Source: RBG-16-66-20 sp038040245 (lineage in GTDB: Bacteria > Pseudomonadota > Gammaproteobacteria > Burkholderiales > SG8-39). From it: a stretch of 16,806 nt of DNA. The notes under the pieces were generated by a model, which saw only the letters and a list, made by a program, of their open reading frames with translations, was not told the DNA's origin and did no database searches. This document shows positions 1 to 7,268 of the stretch, one piece after another (the stretch's first letter is position 1; each line of letters begins with the position of its first letter). The stretch lies in assembly GCA_038040245.1 (NCBI GenBank), contig JBBPIU010000068.1, positions 1-16,806 of the forward strand, given 5' to 3'. Both the position numbers and the translations under genes were made by a program.

Positions 1-16
1 GTTTGTGCGATGCGGC

Positions 17-1012
<996 letters not shown>

Positions 1013-1041
1013 GACTCGTCTTCTCCTTGGTTGAGGGGGCG

Positions 1042-1047
1042 AGTCTA
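1042..1047 (-). promoter_or_regulatory. -10 element of the pstS promoter
   Basis: TAGACT on the minus strand matches 4 of 6 positions of TATAAT. It sits 10 bp downstream of the Pho box and 30 bp upstream of the pstS ATG. Its position relative to the Pho box is stronger evidence than the hexamer itself. No good -35 is present, as expected for a PhoB-dependent promoter. Confidence 0.55.
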
Positions 1048-1057
1048 GAAGCGGAAG

Positions 1058-1075
1058 GTTACGGTTTCGTTACAA
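1058..1075 (-). promoter_or_regulatory. Pho box (PhoB operator) of pstS
   Basis: On the minus strand the sequence reads TTGTAAC-GAAA-CCGTAAC, two 7-bp direct repeats separated by 4 bp. This matches the 7-4-7 layout of a PhoB half-site pair (consensus CTGTCAT repeated). It lies 46 bp upstream of the pstS start and only 8 bp beyond the stop codon of the upstream aldehyde dehydrogenase gene. A -10-like hexamer follows after 10 bp, the spacing known for PhoB-activated promoters, in which the box replaces the -35. Confidence 0.75.
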
Positions 1076-1083
1076 GAAATTTC

Positions 1084-2565
1084 CTAGAAGGGATAGGGAG
1101 TTGCGCGGTCCTGGATGGTGACCCACTGCCACTGGGTGAATTCCTCCCAGTTGGCGGGGCCGCCGTGCCGGCCGCCGTTGCCCGAGGCGCCGCTGCCGCC
1201 GAAGGGCGCCCAGGGCTCGTCGCTCACCGTCTGGTCGTTGATGTGGATGATGCCGGTCTTCAGCTTCGCGGCGAAGTTCATCGCGCGTTCCAGCGACTGC
1301 GTGATGACGCCCGCCGACAGGCCGTACTCGGTCGCGTTGTTCAGCGCGATCGCTTCCTCATCGGTGTCGAACGGCACCACCGCGATCACCGGGCCGAACA
1401 CTTCCTCCTGCAGCACGCGCATGCCGGGCTTGACGTCCTCCAGCACCGTCGGTTTGTAGAACAACCCTTCGTAGGTCCCGCCCGCGCGCAGCACCGCGCC
1501 CTTGGCGATCGCGTCCTTGACGATGCCGTCCACGCGCTCCAGCTGCCGCGCATTGATCAACGGCCCGAGCGCGACCTGCGCCGTGTTCGGGTCGCCCACC
1601 GGCAGGTGCTTGGCCTTGTCGACCAGGCGTTCGACCAGATCGCGCGCCACCTTGCGGTGTGCGAGCACGTTGCTCGTCGCCATGCAGATCTGTCCCTGAT
1701 GCAGGTAGGCGCTCCAGGCGACGCAGGAGGCGGCAATGTCGAGGTCCGCGTCGTCCAGCACGATGGTGGAATTCTTGCCGCCCAGTTCGAGCGTAACCTT
1801 CTTGAGGTGCTTGCTCGCGAGTTCGCCGACGCGCCGGCCGGCCGCGGTCGAACCGGTGAACGAGATCATCGCCACCTCCGGATCGCATACCAGCGCCTCA
1901 CCGGTCTGAGCGCCGCCGGGCAGCACGTGCAGCAGGCCCGCGGGCAGCCCCGCCGCCTCGAACAGGCGCGCGAGGATGAAGCCGCCGGTGACCGGCGTCT
2001 GCGGATCGGGCTTCAGGATCACCGCGTTGCCGAGCGCGAGCGCCGGGGCCACCGCGCGCGTCGAGAGGATCAACGGGAAGTTGAAGGGCGAGATCACGCC
2101 GATCACGCCGTGCGGCACGCGCCGCGCGAAGCTCATGCGCTTGGGACCGCTGGGCAGCATCACTCCCGGCGGCTGGGTCGCGATCGCCGCGGCTTCGATC
2201 AGGATGCTGGTGACGAAGTGCAGTTCGAAATCGGCTTTCGGCGGGATGCAGCCGGTCTCGCGCACGATCCACCTGCGCAGCTGGTCGGCATGCGCTTCCA
2301 GCAGCTGCGCCGCGCGTCTCAGCACCGCCGCCCGCTGATCCGCGGGCGTGTTGGCCCATTCCTTCTGCGCCTGCGCCGCGGCCTGCGCGGCTTCGCGCAC
2401 ATCTTCGGCGTCGGCGATGCCGACCTCGGTGAGCACCTGGCCGGTGGCGGGCTCGATCACCTCGCGCGTACCGCCTTTGGACATCTGCCAGCGGCCGGTG
2501 AAAATCTTGCCCTTCCAGGCGTTCTCCGCGGCGATCGTCACTGCAGTGGTCTGTTGCGTGGTCAT
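1084..2565 (-). CDS. NAD(P)-dependent aldehyde dehydrogenase, benzaldehyde dehydrogenase type (internal start inside the fused frame)
   Basis: This is the ALDH half read from its own ATG at 2565: 493 residues, the normal length for a free enzyme. An AAAGGAGGG Shine-Dalgarno lies 6 nt upstream, so independent translation is likely. ALDH landmarks are the FNF motif (161-163, catalytic-pocket Asn162), cofactor-site Lys185, FTGST (236-240), general base Glu260 in LELGG, nucleophile Cys294 in GQICMATSN, and EEVFGP (387-392). The C-terminus, with FTQWQWVTIQ followed by ATPYPF, recalls the benzaldehyde/vanillin dehydrogenase branch (XylC-like) that oxidises aromatic aldehydes to carboxylates. The exact substrate cannot be read from the sequence. 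It is the last gene of the liv operon, suggesting that the imported compound yields an aldehyde. No clear terminator separates it from pstS. Confidence 0.88.
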   Translation of the reverse strand: MTTQQTTAVTIAAENAWKGKIFTGRWQMSKGGTREVIEPATGQVLTEVGIADAEDVREAAQAAAQAQKEWANTPADQRAAVLRRAAQLLEAHADQLRRWIVRETGCIPPKADFELHFVTSILIEAAAIATQPPGVMLPSGPKRMSFARRVPHGVIGVISPFNFPLILSTRAVAPALALGNAVILKPDPQTPVTGGFILARLFEAAGLPAGLLHVLPGGAQTGEALVCDPEVAMISFTGSTAAGRRVGELASKHLKKVTLELGGKNSTIVLDDADLDIAASCVAWSAYLHQGQICMATSNVLAHRKVARDLVERLVDKAKHLPVGDPNTAQVALGPLINARQLERVDGIVKDAIAKGAVLRAGGTYEGLFYKPTVLEDVKPGMRVLQEEVFGPVIAVVPFDTDEEAIALNNATEYGLSAGVITQSLERAMNFAAKLKTGIIHINDQTVSDEPWAPFGGSGASGNGGRHGGPANWEEFTQWQWVTIQDRATPYPF

Positions 2566-3309
2566 GAAAAGCCCTCCTTTCCAGGTCATGGCGCCGGGTC
2601 TGGCCTCGGCGCCGAGATAAGTCTCGCGCAATTTTTCCGAGCGCAGCAGCTTGCCTGCGGAGCCCTTCATCACCACTGCGCCGCGCTCGATCACGTAGGC
2701 GCCGTCGGCGATCGCCAGCGCCTTGCCGACGTTCTGCTCGACCAGCAGCACCGTCACGCCGTCCTTCCGAATCCGCTGCACGATCAAAAGCAGTTCGTCC
2801 ACCATCTTCGGCGCCAGGCCGAGCGACGGTTCGTCCAGCATCAGCAGGCGCGGCTTGCCCATCAGCGCGCGCCCAAACGCGAGCATCTGCTGCTCCCCGC
2901 CCGACATCGTACCGGCGAGCTGTGCGCGGCGCTCGGCGAGCCGCGGAAACAGCTCGAGCACCTTCGCGTAACGGTCGCCGCGCTCATTGCGTGGTGCGAG
3001 ATAGGCGCCGAGCTCGAGGTTCTCGCGCACCGTCATTTGCGCAAACAGCTGCCTGCCCTCGGCGACCTGCGTCAGGCCGAGCGACACGATCGCCGCCGGA
3101 GACTCCGGCAGCGGCGCGCCATCGAAGGTAATGTCGCCGGTGCGGGGCAAAAGTCCGGAGAGCGCTTTGAGCAGCGTAGTCTTGCCCGCGCCATTCGGGC
3201 CAACCACGACCGTGATTTCCCCGGAAGGCACTTCCAGGGTGATGTTGTCGAGTACCCGAATACCCCCGTAACCGGCGCTGAGACCCCGAATGGAAAGCGC
3301 GGCGCTCAT
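1084..3309 (-). CDS. livF: LivF-type ABC transporter ATPase fused in frame to a benzaldehyde dehydrogenase-type ALDH
   Basis: One uninterrupted 741-codon frame holds two complete proteins. Residues 1-248 are a LivF ATPase, the second nucleotide-binding subunit of a branched-chain/HAAT-type importer: Walker A GPNGAGKT at 37-44, signature SGGEQ at 136-140, Walker B LLMLDE at 155-160 and H-loop-region VLLVEQN near 187-193. LivF normally ends just after the YLG motif seen at 231-233. Here no stop follows, and a short linker (AEARPGAMTWKGGLF) leads into the ALDH, which begins at residue 249. The ATG at 3309 overlaps the livG stop by 4 nt (ATGA), so livG and livF are coupled. A one-base change (AGA to TGA) or a one-base shift would restore a normal livF end, so this could be a real fusion, a recent stop-codon loss or a sequencing error. 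I am sure of both domains and unsure that the full-length chimera is made. Confidence 0.8.
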   Translation of the reverse strand: MSAALSIRGLSAGYGGIRVLDNITLEVPSGEITVVVGPNGAGKTTLLKALSGLLPRTGDITFDGAPLPESPAAIVSLGLTQVAEGRQLFAQMTVRENLELGAYLAPRNERGDRYAKVLELFPRLAERRAQLAGTMSGGEQQMLAFGRALMGKPRLLMLDEPSLGLAPKMVDELLLIVQRIRKDGVTVLLVEQNVGKALAIADGAYVIERGAVVMKGSAGKLLRSEKLRETYLGAEARPGAMTWKGGLFMTTQQTTAVTIAAENAWKGKIFTGRWQMSKGGTREVIEPATGQVLTEVGIADAEDVREAAQAAAQAQKEWANTPADQRAAVLRRAAQLLEAHADQLRRWIVRETGCIPPKADFELHFVTSILIEAAAIATQPPGVMLPSGPKRMSFARRVPHGVIGVISPFNFPLILSTRAVAPALALGNAVILKPDPQTPVTGGFILARLFEAAGLPAGLLHVLPGGAQTGEALVCDPEVAMISFTGSTAAGRRVGELASKHLKKVTLELGGKNSTIVLDDADLDIAASCVAWSAYLHQGQICMATSNVLAHRKVARDLVERLVDKAKHLPVGDPNTAQVALGPLINARQLERVDGIVKDAIAKGAVLRAGGTYEGLFYKPTVLEDVKPGMRVLQEEVFGPVIAVVPFDTDEEAIALNNATEYGLSAGVITQSLERAMNFAAKLKTGIIHINDQTVSDEPWAPFGGSGASGNGGRHGGPANWEEFTQWQWVTIQDRATPYPF
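2572..2580 (-). promoter_or_regulatory. Strong ribosome binding site for the ALDH start inside the LivF-ALDH junction
   Basis: AAAGGAGGG on the minus strand is almost fully complementary to the 16S anti-Shine-Dalgarno and lies 6 nt before the ATG at 2565. In the fused frame it encodes Lys-Gly-Gly within the linker. It is the main evidence that the ALDH can be, or recently was, translated as a separate protein. Confidence 0.85.
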
Positions 3310-4046
3310 GCCGTGGCCTCCTCGCCCAGGTAGGCCTCGACCACCGCCGGATCCTTCGCTATCTTGCGCGGATCGCCGTCGGCGATTTTCGCGCCCTGGT
3401 GCAGCACTGCAACGCGCTCGACGTAGTTCATCAGCACGCGCACCGCGTGCTCGATCCAGATCACTGCGAGCCCCGTTTCGTCGCGCACGCGGCGGATCAG
3501 TTGCGCGGTCGCATCCACTTCCGCATGCGTGAGCCCCGCCGCCACTTCATCGAGCAGCAGAACCCGCGGCCGCGCGCCCAACGCCATGCCGATCTCGAGC
3601 AGGCGCTGCTTCGCGGGGGTCAGCCCGCCGGCAGGGATGGCCGCAGCGTCGCCCAAGCCGAGCAGATCGAGGATTGCAGCCGGATTGTCGAAGGCATCCC
3701 GTGCATGCTTGCGTCTGCGCCCGGCGAACTCCAGGCCGAAGCGCACGTTGTCCGCCGCGCTCATGTCGCGGAACACGCGCGGCGTCTGGAACGTGCGAGC
3801 TACGCCGTGATTGGCGAACTCGTGCGCGGGACGGCCGGTCAGATCCGTTCCGCCCACCACCAGCCGTCCCGCGGTCGGCACCAGCACCCCGGACAACGTG
3901 TGGAAAAACGTCGTCTTGCCGGCGCCATTGGGGCCGATCACGCCCACCAGTTCGCCGGCGCGCACCTCGAGATCTATCCGATCCACGGCCACCAGCCCGC
4001 CGAAGCGTACTGAAACGCCCCTGGCTTCGAGCAGTATTTCAGGCAC
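3306..4046 (-). CDS. livG: Branched-chain/HAAT-type ABC transporter ATP-binding protein LivG
   Basis: LivG is one of the two cytoplasmic ATPases that power the importer. The 246-residue product has Walker A GPNGAGKTT, Walker B VLLLDE followed by the family's AAGL segment, and the IEHAVRVLMNYVERVAVL stretch that carries the switch histidine. The ABC signature is degenerate: the usual LS(G/Y)G(Q/E)Q is replaced by LTPAKQRLLEIG. LivG proteins often depart from the consensus here, so this does not argue against function. The start is GTG at 4046, chosen because GGGGAGG lies 7 nt upstream and the next residues match the family start. It overlaps livM by 8 nt and livF by 4 nt, so the genes form one operon with translational coupling. 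Confidence 0.92.
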   Translation of the reverse strand: MPEILLEARGVSVRFGGLVAVDRIDLEVRAGELVGVIGPNGAGKTTFFHTLSGVLVPTAGRLVVGGTDLTGRPAHEFANHGVARTFQTPRVFRDMSAADNVRFGLEFAGRRRKHARDAFDNPAAILDLLGLGDAAAIPAGGLTPAKQRLLEIGMALGARPRVLLLDEVAAGLTHAEVDATAQLIRRVRDETGLAVIWIEHAVRVLMNYVERVAVLHQGAKIADGDPRKIAKDPAVVEAYLGEEATA

Positions 4047-4953
4047 GCGCCCACCTCCCCTTGAACAGCGAGCCGATTCCGCCGGGCAGGTAGAGCACCA
4101 GCACGATAAGCAGCAGCCCGAGCAGCATCAGGTAGGCATAGGGGAACTGGAGCCGCAGCAGTTCGGAGAAAAGGCTGAACACCACGGCCGAGACCACCGG
4201 GCCGAGCAGCGTCTGCGCCCCGCCGATCATCGCGATCAGCACCGTCTGGAATCCAATGAACGGATTGAACACCGACGCGGGCTCGATATACGTCCAGCGC
4301 ACGGCCATTGCCGCACCGAGCGCGCCGGCGAAAAATGCCGCCAGCGTGAAGCCCAGGATCTTGGTCCTGCGCGTATTGACGCCGAGGGTCTGCGCACGCT
4401 CTTCGTCCGCGCCGACGCCGGCGAGCGCGAGACCGAAGCGGCTCGCGCGCACCGCCGCGCAAACGGCGACGGCGAGGAACGCGACCAGCAGCACGGTGAA
4501 ATACACGGTCGTCGTCTCCGGCGCATCAGCGATGACGCGGCCCACCGTCTTGGCGTAGGTCTTTTCGCCATAGGTGATCGCATGGCGCACCAACTCGCCC
4601 AGACCGAACGTCAGGACCGCGAAATACGCGCCGCGCAGGTGCAGCACCGCCGCGCCGACCAGCGCCGCAAACGCCGCGGCCACGAGGCCGCCCAACGGAA
4701 CAACAACTGCGTAGGGAAGCGTCTCGAATCCCCACGCCGTCACGTAGGCGCCGATGCCGAAGAAGGCCGAGGTGGCGAGCGACAGGTAGTTGGTCGCGCC
4801 GGAGAACATCGACCAGCTCACCGCGAGCCCCACGTACATGAGGCAGGTAAGCGCGAGCGACAGCAGGAAGTCCGAAGCCAGCCAGGGCAGTGTCGCCAGC
4901 GCGACCCCGGCGGCCAGCAACAGGCCGAGCATACGGCGCAGGTCGCGGCTCAT
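4039..4953 (-). CDS. livM: Branched-chain/HAAT-type ABC transporter permease LivM
   Basis: LivM is one of the two inner-membrane permease subunits. The 304-residue product consists of repeated hydrophobic segments and carries the family stretch NYLSLATSAFFGIGAYVTAW near residues 54-73. The cytoplasmic coupling loop VGADEERAQTLGVNTRRTKI precedes GFTLAAFFAGALGA. Length is slightly short for LivM but within the family range. The ATG at 4953 overlaps the livH stop by 4 nt (ATGA), and the 3' end overlaps livG by 8 nt. It should form a heterodimeric channel with LivH. Substrate cannot be deduced from this subunit. Confidence 0.92.
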   Translation of the reverse strand: MSRDLRRMLGLLLAAGVALATLPWLASDFLLSLALTCLMYVGLAVSWSMFSGATNYLSLATSAFFGIGAYVTAWGFETLPYAVVVPLGGLVAAAFAALVGAAVLHLRGAYFAVLTFGLGELVRHAITYGEKTYAKTVGRVIADAPETTTVYFTVLLVAFLAVAVCAAVRASRFGLALAGVGADEERAQTLGVNTRRTKILGFTLAAFFAGALGAAMAVRWTYIEPASVFNPFIGFQTVLIAMIGGAQTLLGPVVSAVVFSLFSELLRLQFPYAYLMLLGLLLIVLVLYLPGGIGSLFKGRWARA

Positions 4954-5819
4954 CGCGCAAAAAGTCCTTTAGGCCGCGCCAACAGCACACCGATGAAAAC
5001 GCCGTAGGAAAGCAGCATTTTCAGCGAGGGACTGGTGAAATGCATGCCGAAGGCTTCGACCAGTCCCAGCAGCAGCCCGCCGGCAAGGCATCCCGCGGCG
5101 CTGCCCAGCCCGCCCAGCGTTATGACGATCAACGCCGTCACCGTGTAGGGCTCGCCCATGCCGGGCGTGATTTCGTAAACCATCGACAGCAGCGCGCCCG
5201 CTACGCCGGCAAGCGCCAGCCCGGCGCCAAACACCATGGGATGCAGCACACGCGTGTCTATGCCGACCAGCTGCGCGCCGGTCGGCGACTGCATCATCGC
5301 GCGCACCGCCTTGCCGAGCATGGTCCAGCGCAGCAGCGCCAGCATCGCAAAGCTCGCCGCCACCGCGAAGCCGAAGGCGAGCAGGCTGTTGCCCGCGAAC
5401 CGGGCGCCCGCGATCTCCACCGGGTCGGAAAGGAACGAGTAGCCGCGCATGTCCGCACCCCAGATGAGGTAGGCGGCGTTCTGCACCAGGTACATGAGGC
5501 CGAAGCCGATCAGCAGGCTGCGCGCCTCGATTGCCTCAACCGAGGGCGAAGTGCGTGCGATGCGACGGAAGCAGAGCCGGTAGACGATGAGGCCGACGGC
5601 GAAAAGCACGATCGCAACCACCGGCAGGAACACCACCGGATTGATGCCGAAAACCGTGTGCGCGAGCCAAGTGAGGTAGGCGCCCAGCATCAGGAACTCA
5701 CCGTGCGATATGTTCATGATGCGCATCAGGCCGTATTGCAGGTTCAGGCCCAGCGCCACCAGGGCATAAATGCCCCCGGTGATCAGGCCGGACGCCGCGA
5801 GTTCGAACCAGAGTCCCAT
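4950..5819 (-). CDS. livH: Branched-chain/HAAT-type ABC transporter permease LivH
   Basis: LivH is the second membrane permease. The 289-residue product matches the family length and opens with the typical segment LITGGIYALVALGLNLQYGL (residues 13-32), then MNISHGEFLMLGAY. The coupling loop includes SPTGAQLVGIDTR, and it ends with the family tail GVLLARPKGLFAR. The ATG at 5819 lies directly after the T-run of a terminator-like hairpin. The only Shine-Dalgarno-like bases upstream (GGGG at 5831-5834) lie in the 3' arm of that hairpin, so folding could limit both transcription into livH and its translation. Downstream it is coupled to livM by an ATGA overlap. Confidence 0.93.
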   Translation of the reverse strand: MGLWFELAASGLITGGIYALVALGLNLQYGLMRIMNISHGEFLMLGAYLTWLAHTVFGINPVVFLPVVAIVLFAVGLIVYRLCFRRIARTSPSVEAIEARSLLIGFGLMYLVQNAAYLIWGADMRGYSFLSDPVEIAGARFAGNSLLAFGFAVAASFAMLALLRWTMLGKAVRAMMQSPTGAQLVGIDTRVLHPMVFGAGLALAGVAGALLSMVYEITPGMGEPYTVTALIVITLGGLGSAAGCLAGGLLLGLVEAFGMHFTSPSLKMLLSYGVFIGVLLARPKGLFAR

Positions 5820-5824
5820 GGATG

Positions 5825-5899
5825 AAAAAGCCCCGCGGCGTGCACGACGCGAGCGTGGTCGTGGACGACGCCAGCGTCGTGGTGGCCCACGCGGGGCTT
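5825..5899 (-). terminator. Nested hairpin with T-run between livK-like gene and livH (partial terminator or attenuator)
   Basis: In the minus-strand transcript the arms AAGCCCCGCG (5899-5890) and CGCGGGGCTT (5837-5828) are perfectly complementary over 10 bp. The 3' arm runs into TTTTT (5829-5825), the form of an intrinsic terminator. The 52-nt loop holds a second perfect stem, CACGACGC (5881-5874) with GCGTCGTG (5850-5843). It starts 16 nt after the livK-like stop and ends just before the livH ATG. A likely role is to reduce transcription past the binding-protein gene so that binding protein is made in excess over membrane subunits. The large loop makes its efficiency uncertain. Confidence 0.65.
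5844..5885. repeat. Imperfect 21-bp tandem duplication in the livK-livH spacer
   Basis: Positions 5844-5864 and 5865-5885 match at 18 of 21 bases (differences at unit positions 8, 14 and 17). The unit starts with acgacgc and ends with gtgg. The duplication supplies the complementary segments that form the inner stem of the hairpin described at 5825-5899, so the structure may have arisen by local duplication. Confidence 0.7.
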
Positions 5900-5914
5900 A
5901 CCTTTGCAGCAGCG

Positions 5915-7099
5915 CTATTTCCAGTTCGGTTTCGGGAAAAACGCGGGCGCGGTGGCGCGATCGGGCGGCCACACCACCTCGAATTCGCCGCTCTGCCATT
6001 GGCTCACGACCCCCGGCGTGGCGACGTTCTCGCCATTCTTGAAGCGCACCTTGCCAATCACGGTGTCGAACTCGCCGCTGGCGATCGCGTCGCGCAGCGC
6101 TTTGCGCTCGAGACCCACCTTGGCCACCGCCTGCTCCATCACCTGCAGCGCGGCCCACGAGTGCGCGCTGGCCCAGCGGTCGGGCTCCTTGTTGTGACGT
6201 GCCTTATGCGCAGCGAAATAGGCCTTGGCCGCGGGGCTTGACTTGGGATTCAGCGTGCCCAGCCCCATCACGCCTTCGACCGTGCCGGCGCTGAACTTGT
6301 CCCGGTAGACCGGAAACGCGGTGCCGACGGAGGCGTAGAAGGCTTTCGGATTGAACCCGATCTCGCGCGCCTGCGCGGTTATGAGGAAGGTATCCGGCGG
6401 ATAGGAAAGCGCGACAAACGCATCCGGGTTCTTCGACTTGATGTCGTTCAACACCGGCTTGAGATCCTTGACGCCCATCGGATAGCTCTTTTTCTCGACC
6501 AGCTGAATGCCCTTTTCCTTGAACGCCGCTTCCAGCGCGCTAGCCTGCTCCAGGCCGAACAGCTCGTCGACATGGACCATTGCCGCGGTCTTCGTGTTGC
6601 GCGCCTTCAGGAACTCGGCGAGCGCGTTCATCATCTGGTCGGGCTGCTGCAGGATGGCGAAGAAGTAAGGGTTCTTCATCTGCAGCAGCTTGCGCCCGGT
6701 GGCAGTCGGCGAAATCATCGGGTAACCGAATTTCTGCACTACCGGCATGACGGCGAAGTTCGCGCCGGTGCCCCAGGGCGGCAGGATCAGATCGACCTTG
6801 TCGCTTCCCATCAGCTTCTCGTAGGTGCGCACCACGGTCTCGGCTTCGCTGCGATCGTCGAAACCGACCAGCTCCACCTTGCGCTTCTTGCCCTTGACGC
6901 TCAGGCCGCCGGCGGCGTTCACCTGCTCCGCCCACATGATGTAGTTCGGCTCCTGCGTCACCTGCGCGCCCGCCGCCCAGGGGCCGGTACGCGCGATGGC
7001 GTAGCCGATCCGGACGGGCGCGTCCTGCGCCAACGCAGGCGCGAGCACGGCGGCAAACAGCGCCGCCGCGAGTACCTTGATACCACTCTTTGGGTTCAT
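5915..7099 (-). CDS. ABC transporter periplasmic substrate-binding protein, LivK/HAAT type
   Basis: This 394-residue protein is the periplasmic receptor (type I binding-protein fold) for the LivHMGF importer. The Sec signal peptide is MNPKSGIKVLAAALFAAVLA with cleavage near ALA-QD. The mature protein opens with RIGYAIARTGPWAAGAQ and continues with NAAGGL and ISPTATG segments typical of the family. The ATG at 7099 was chosen over an upstream in-frame codon at 7141 because GGAGGAGGAGAG precedes it at good spacing and the signal peptide begins there. It is first in the operon, behind a strong promoter, and followed by a terminator-like hairpin, the usual arrangement for a binding protein made in excess. 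The ligand cannot be read directly. Amino acids are the default for the family, but the co-transcribed aromatic-type aldehyde dehydrogenase makes an aromatic acid or related compound a good alternative. Confidence 0.9.
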   Translation of the reverse strand: MNPKSGIKVLAAALFAAVLAPALAQDAPVRIGYAIARTGPWAAGAQVTQEPNYIMWAEQVNAAGGLSVKGKKRKVELVGFDDRSEAETVVRTYEKLMGSDKVDLILPPWGTGANFAVMPVVQKFGYPMISPTATGRKLLQMKNPYFFAILQQPDQMMNALAEFLKARNTKTAAMVHVDELFGLEQASALEAAFKEKGIQLVEKKSYPMGVKDLKPVLNDIKSKNPDAFVALSYPPDTFLITAQAREIGFNPKAFYASVGTAFPVYRDKFSAGTVEGVMGLGTLNPKSSPAAKAYFAAHKARHNKEPDRWASAHSWAALQVMEQAVAKVGLERKALRDAIASGEFDTVIGKVRFKNGENVATPGVVSQWQSGEFEVVWPPDRATAPAFFPKPNWK

Positions 7100-7144
7100 G
7101 AACTCTCCTCCTCCATTGCGGTAATTTCGTTTTGCTTTCAAGGC

Positions 7145-7172
7145 ACTCTACGCAGGCCCGGGCCAATGTCAA
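7145..7172 (-). promoter_or_regulatory. Sigma-70-type promoter of the liv operon
   Basis: On the minus strand there is a perfect -35 TTGACA (7172-7167), a 16-bp spacer and a -10 TAGAGT (7150-7145; 4 of 6 matches). Transcription would start near 7138, giving a leader of about 40 nt that contains the GGAGGAGGAGAG ribosome binding site of the binding-protein gene. The spacer contains the perfect 10-bp palindrome GGCCCGGGCC (7155-7164), which may be chance in GC-rich DNA. Confidence 0.7.
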
Positions 7173-7180
7173 GCGGATTG

Positions 7181-7195
7181 GTTTGGACCCCAAAC
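7181..7195. promoter_or_regulatory. Palindromic operator candidate between the divergent liv operon and gabD
   Basis: GTTTGG-ACC-CCAAAC is a perfect 6-bp inverted repeat around 3 bp. Flanking ATTG and AAT extend the symmetry if one base is skipped. Its centre (7188) is about 50 bp upstream of the predicted liv start site and about 80 bp upstream of the gabD ATG, a suitable place for a regulator of one or both directions. Its base composition is much more AT-rich than its surroundings. No regulator gene adjoins it, so the binding protein is unknown. Confidence 0.5.
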
Positions 7196-7232
7196 AATTC
7201 GCCCGCCACTCCCGCGCCGTCGCCCGCAGGTC

Positions 7233-7238
7233 TAAAAT
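7233..7238 (+). promoter_or_regulatory. Possible -10 element for gabD
   Basis: TAAAAT matches 5 of 6 positions of the sigma-70 -10 consensus and lies 30 bp upstream of the gabD ATG. I find no convincing -35 at 16-18 bp, so it may need an activator or may be chance. Confidence 0.3.
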
Positions 7239-7268
7239 GCTGCCTTGCAACGCCCTCTGGAGATCGTC

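Noticed and set aside
1027..3333. 768-codon open frame on the plus strand opposite livF-ALDH
   Set aside because: It is rich in Arg/His/Ala, has no recognisable domain and mirrors the codon periodicity of the clearly conserved minus-strand proteins. Long antisense frames like this are normal in GC-rich genes.
3811..5007. 398-codon plus-strand frame opposite livG/livM
   Set aside because: Gln/Arg/His-rich shadow without domain features; the permease genes on the minus strand are unambiguous.
5822..6241. Plus-strand 139-codon frame with a repeated DASVVV peptide
   Set aside because: Its 5' part is the tandem duplication in the hairpin and the rest is antisense to the binding-protein gene. No ribosome binding site or homology was noticed. 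Kept only as a repeat.
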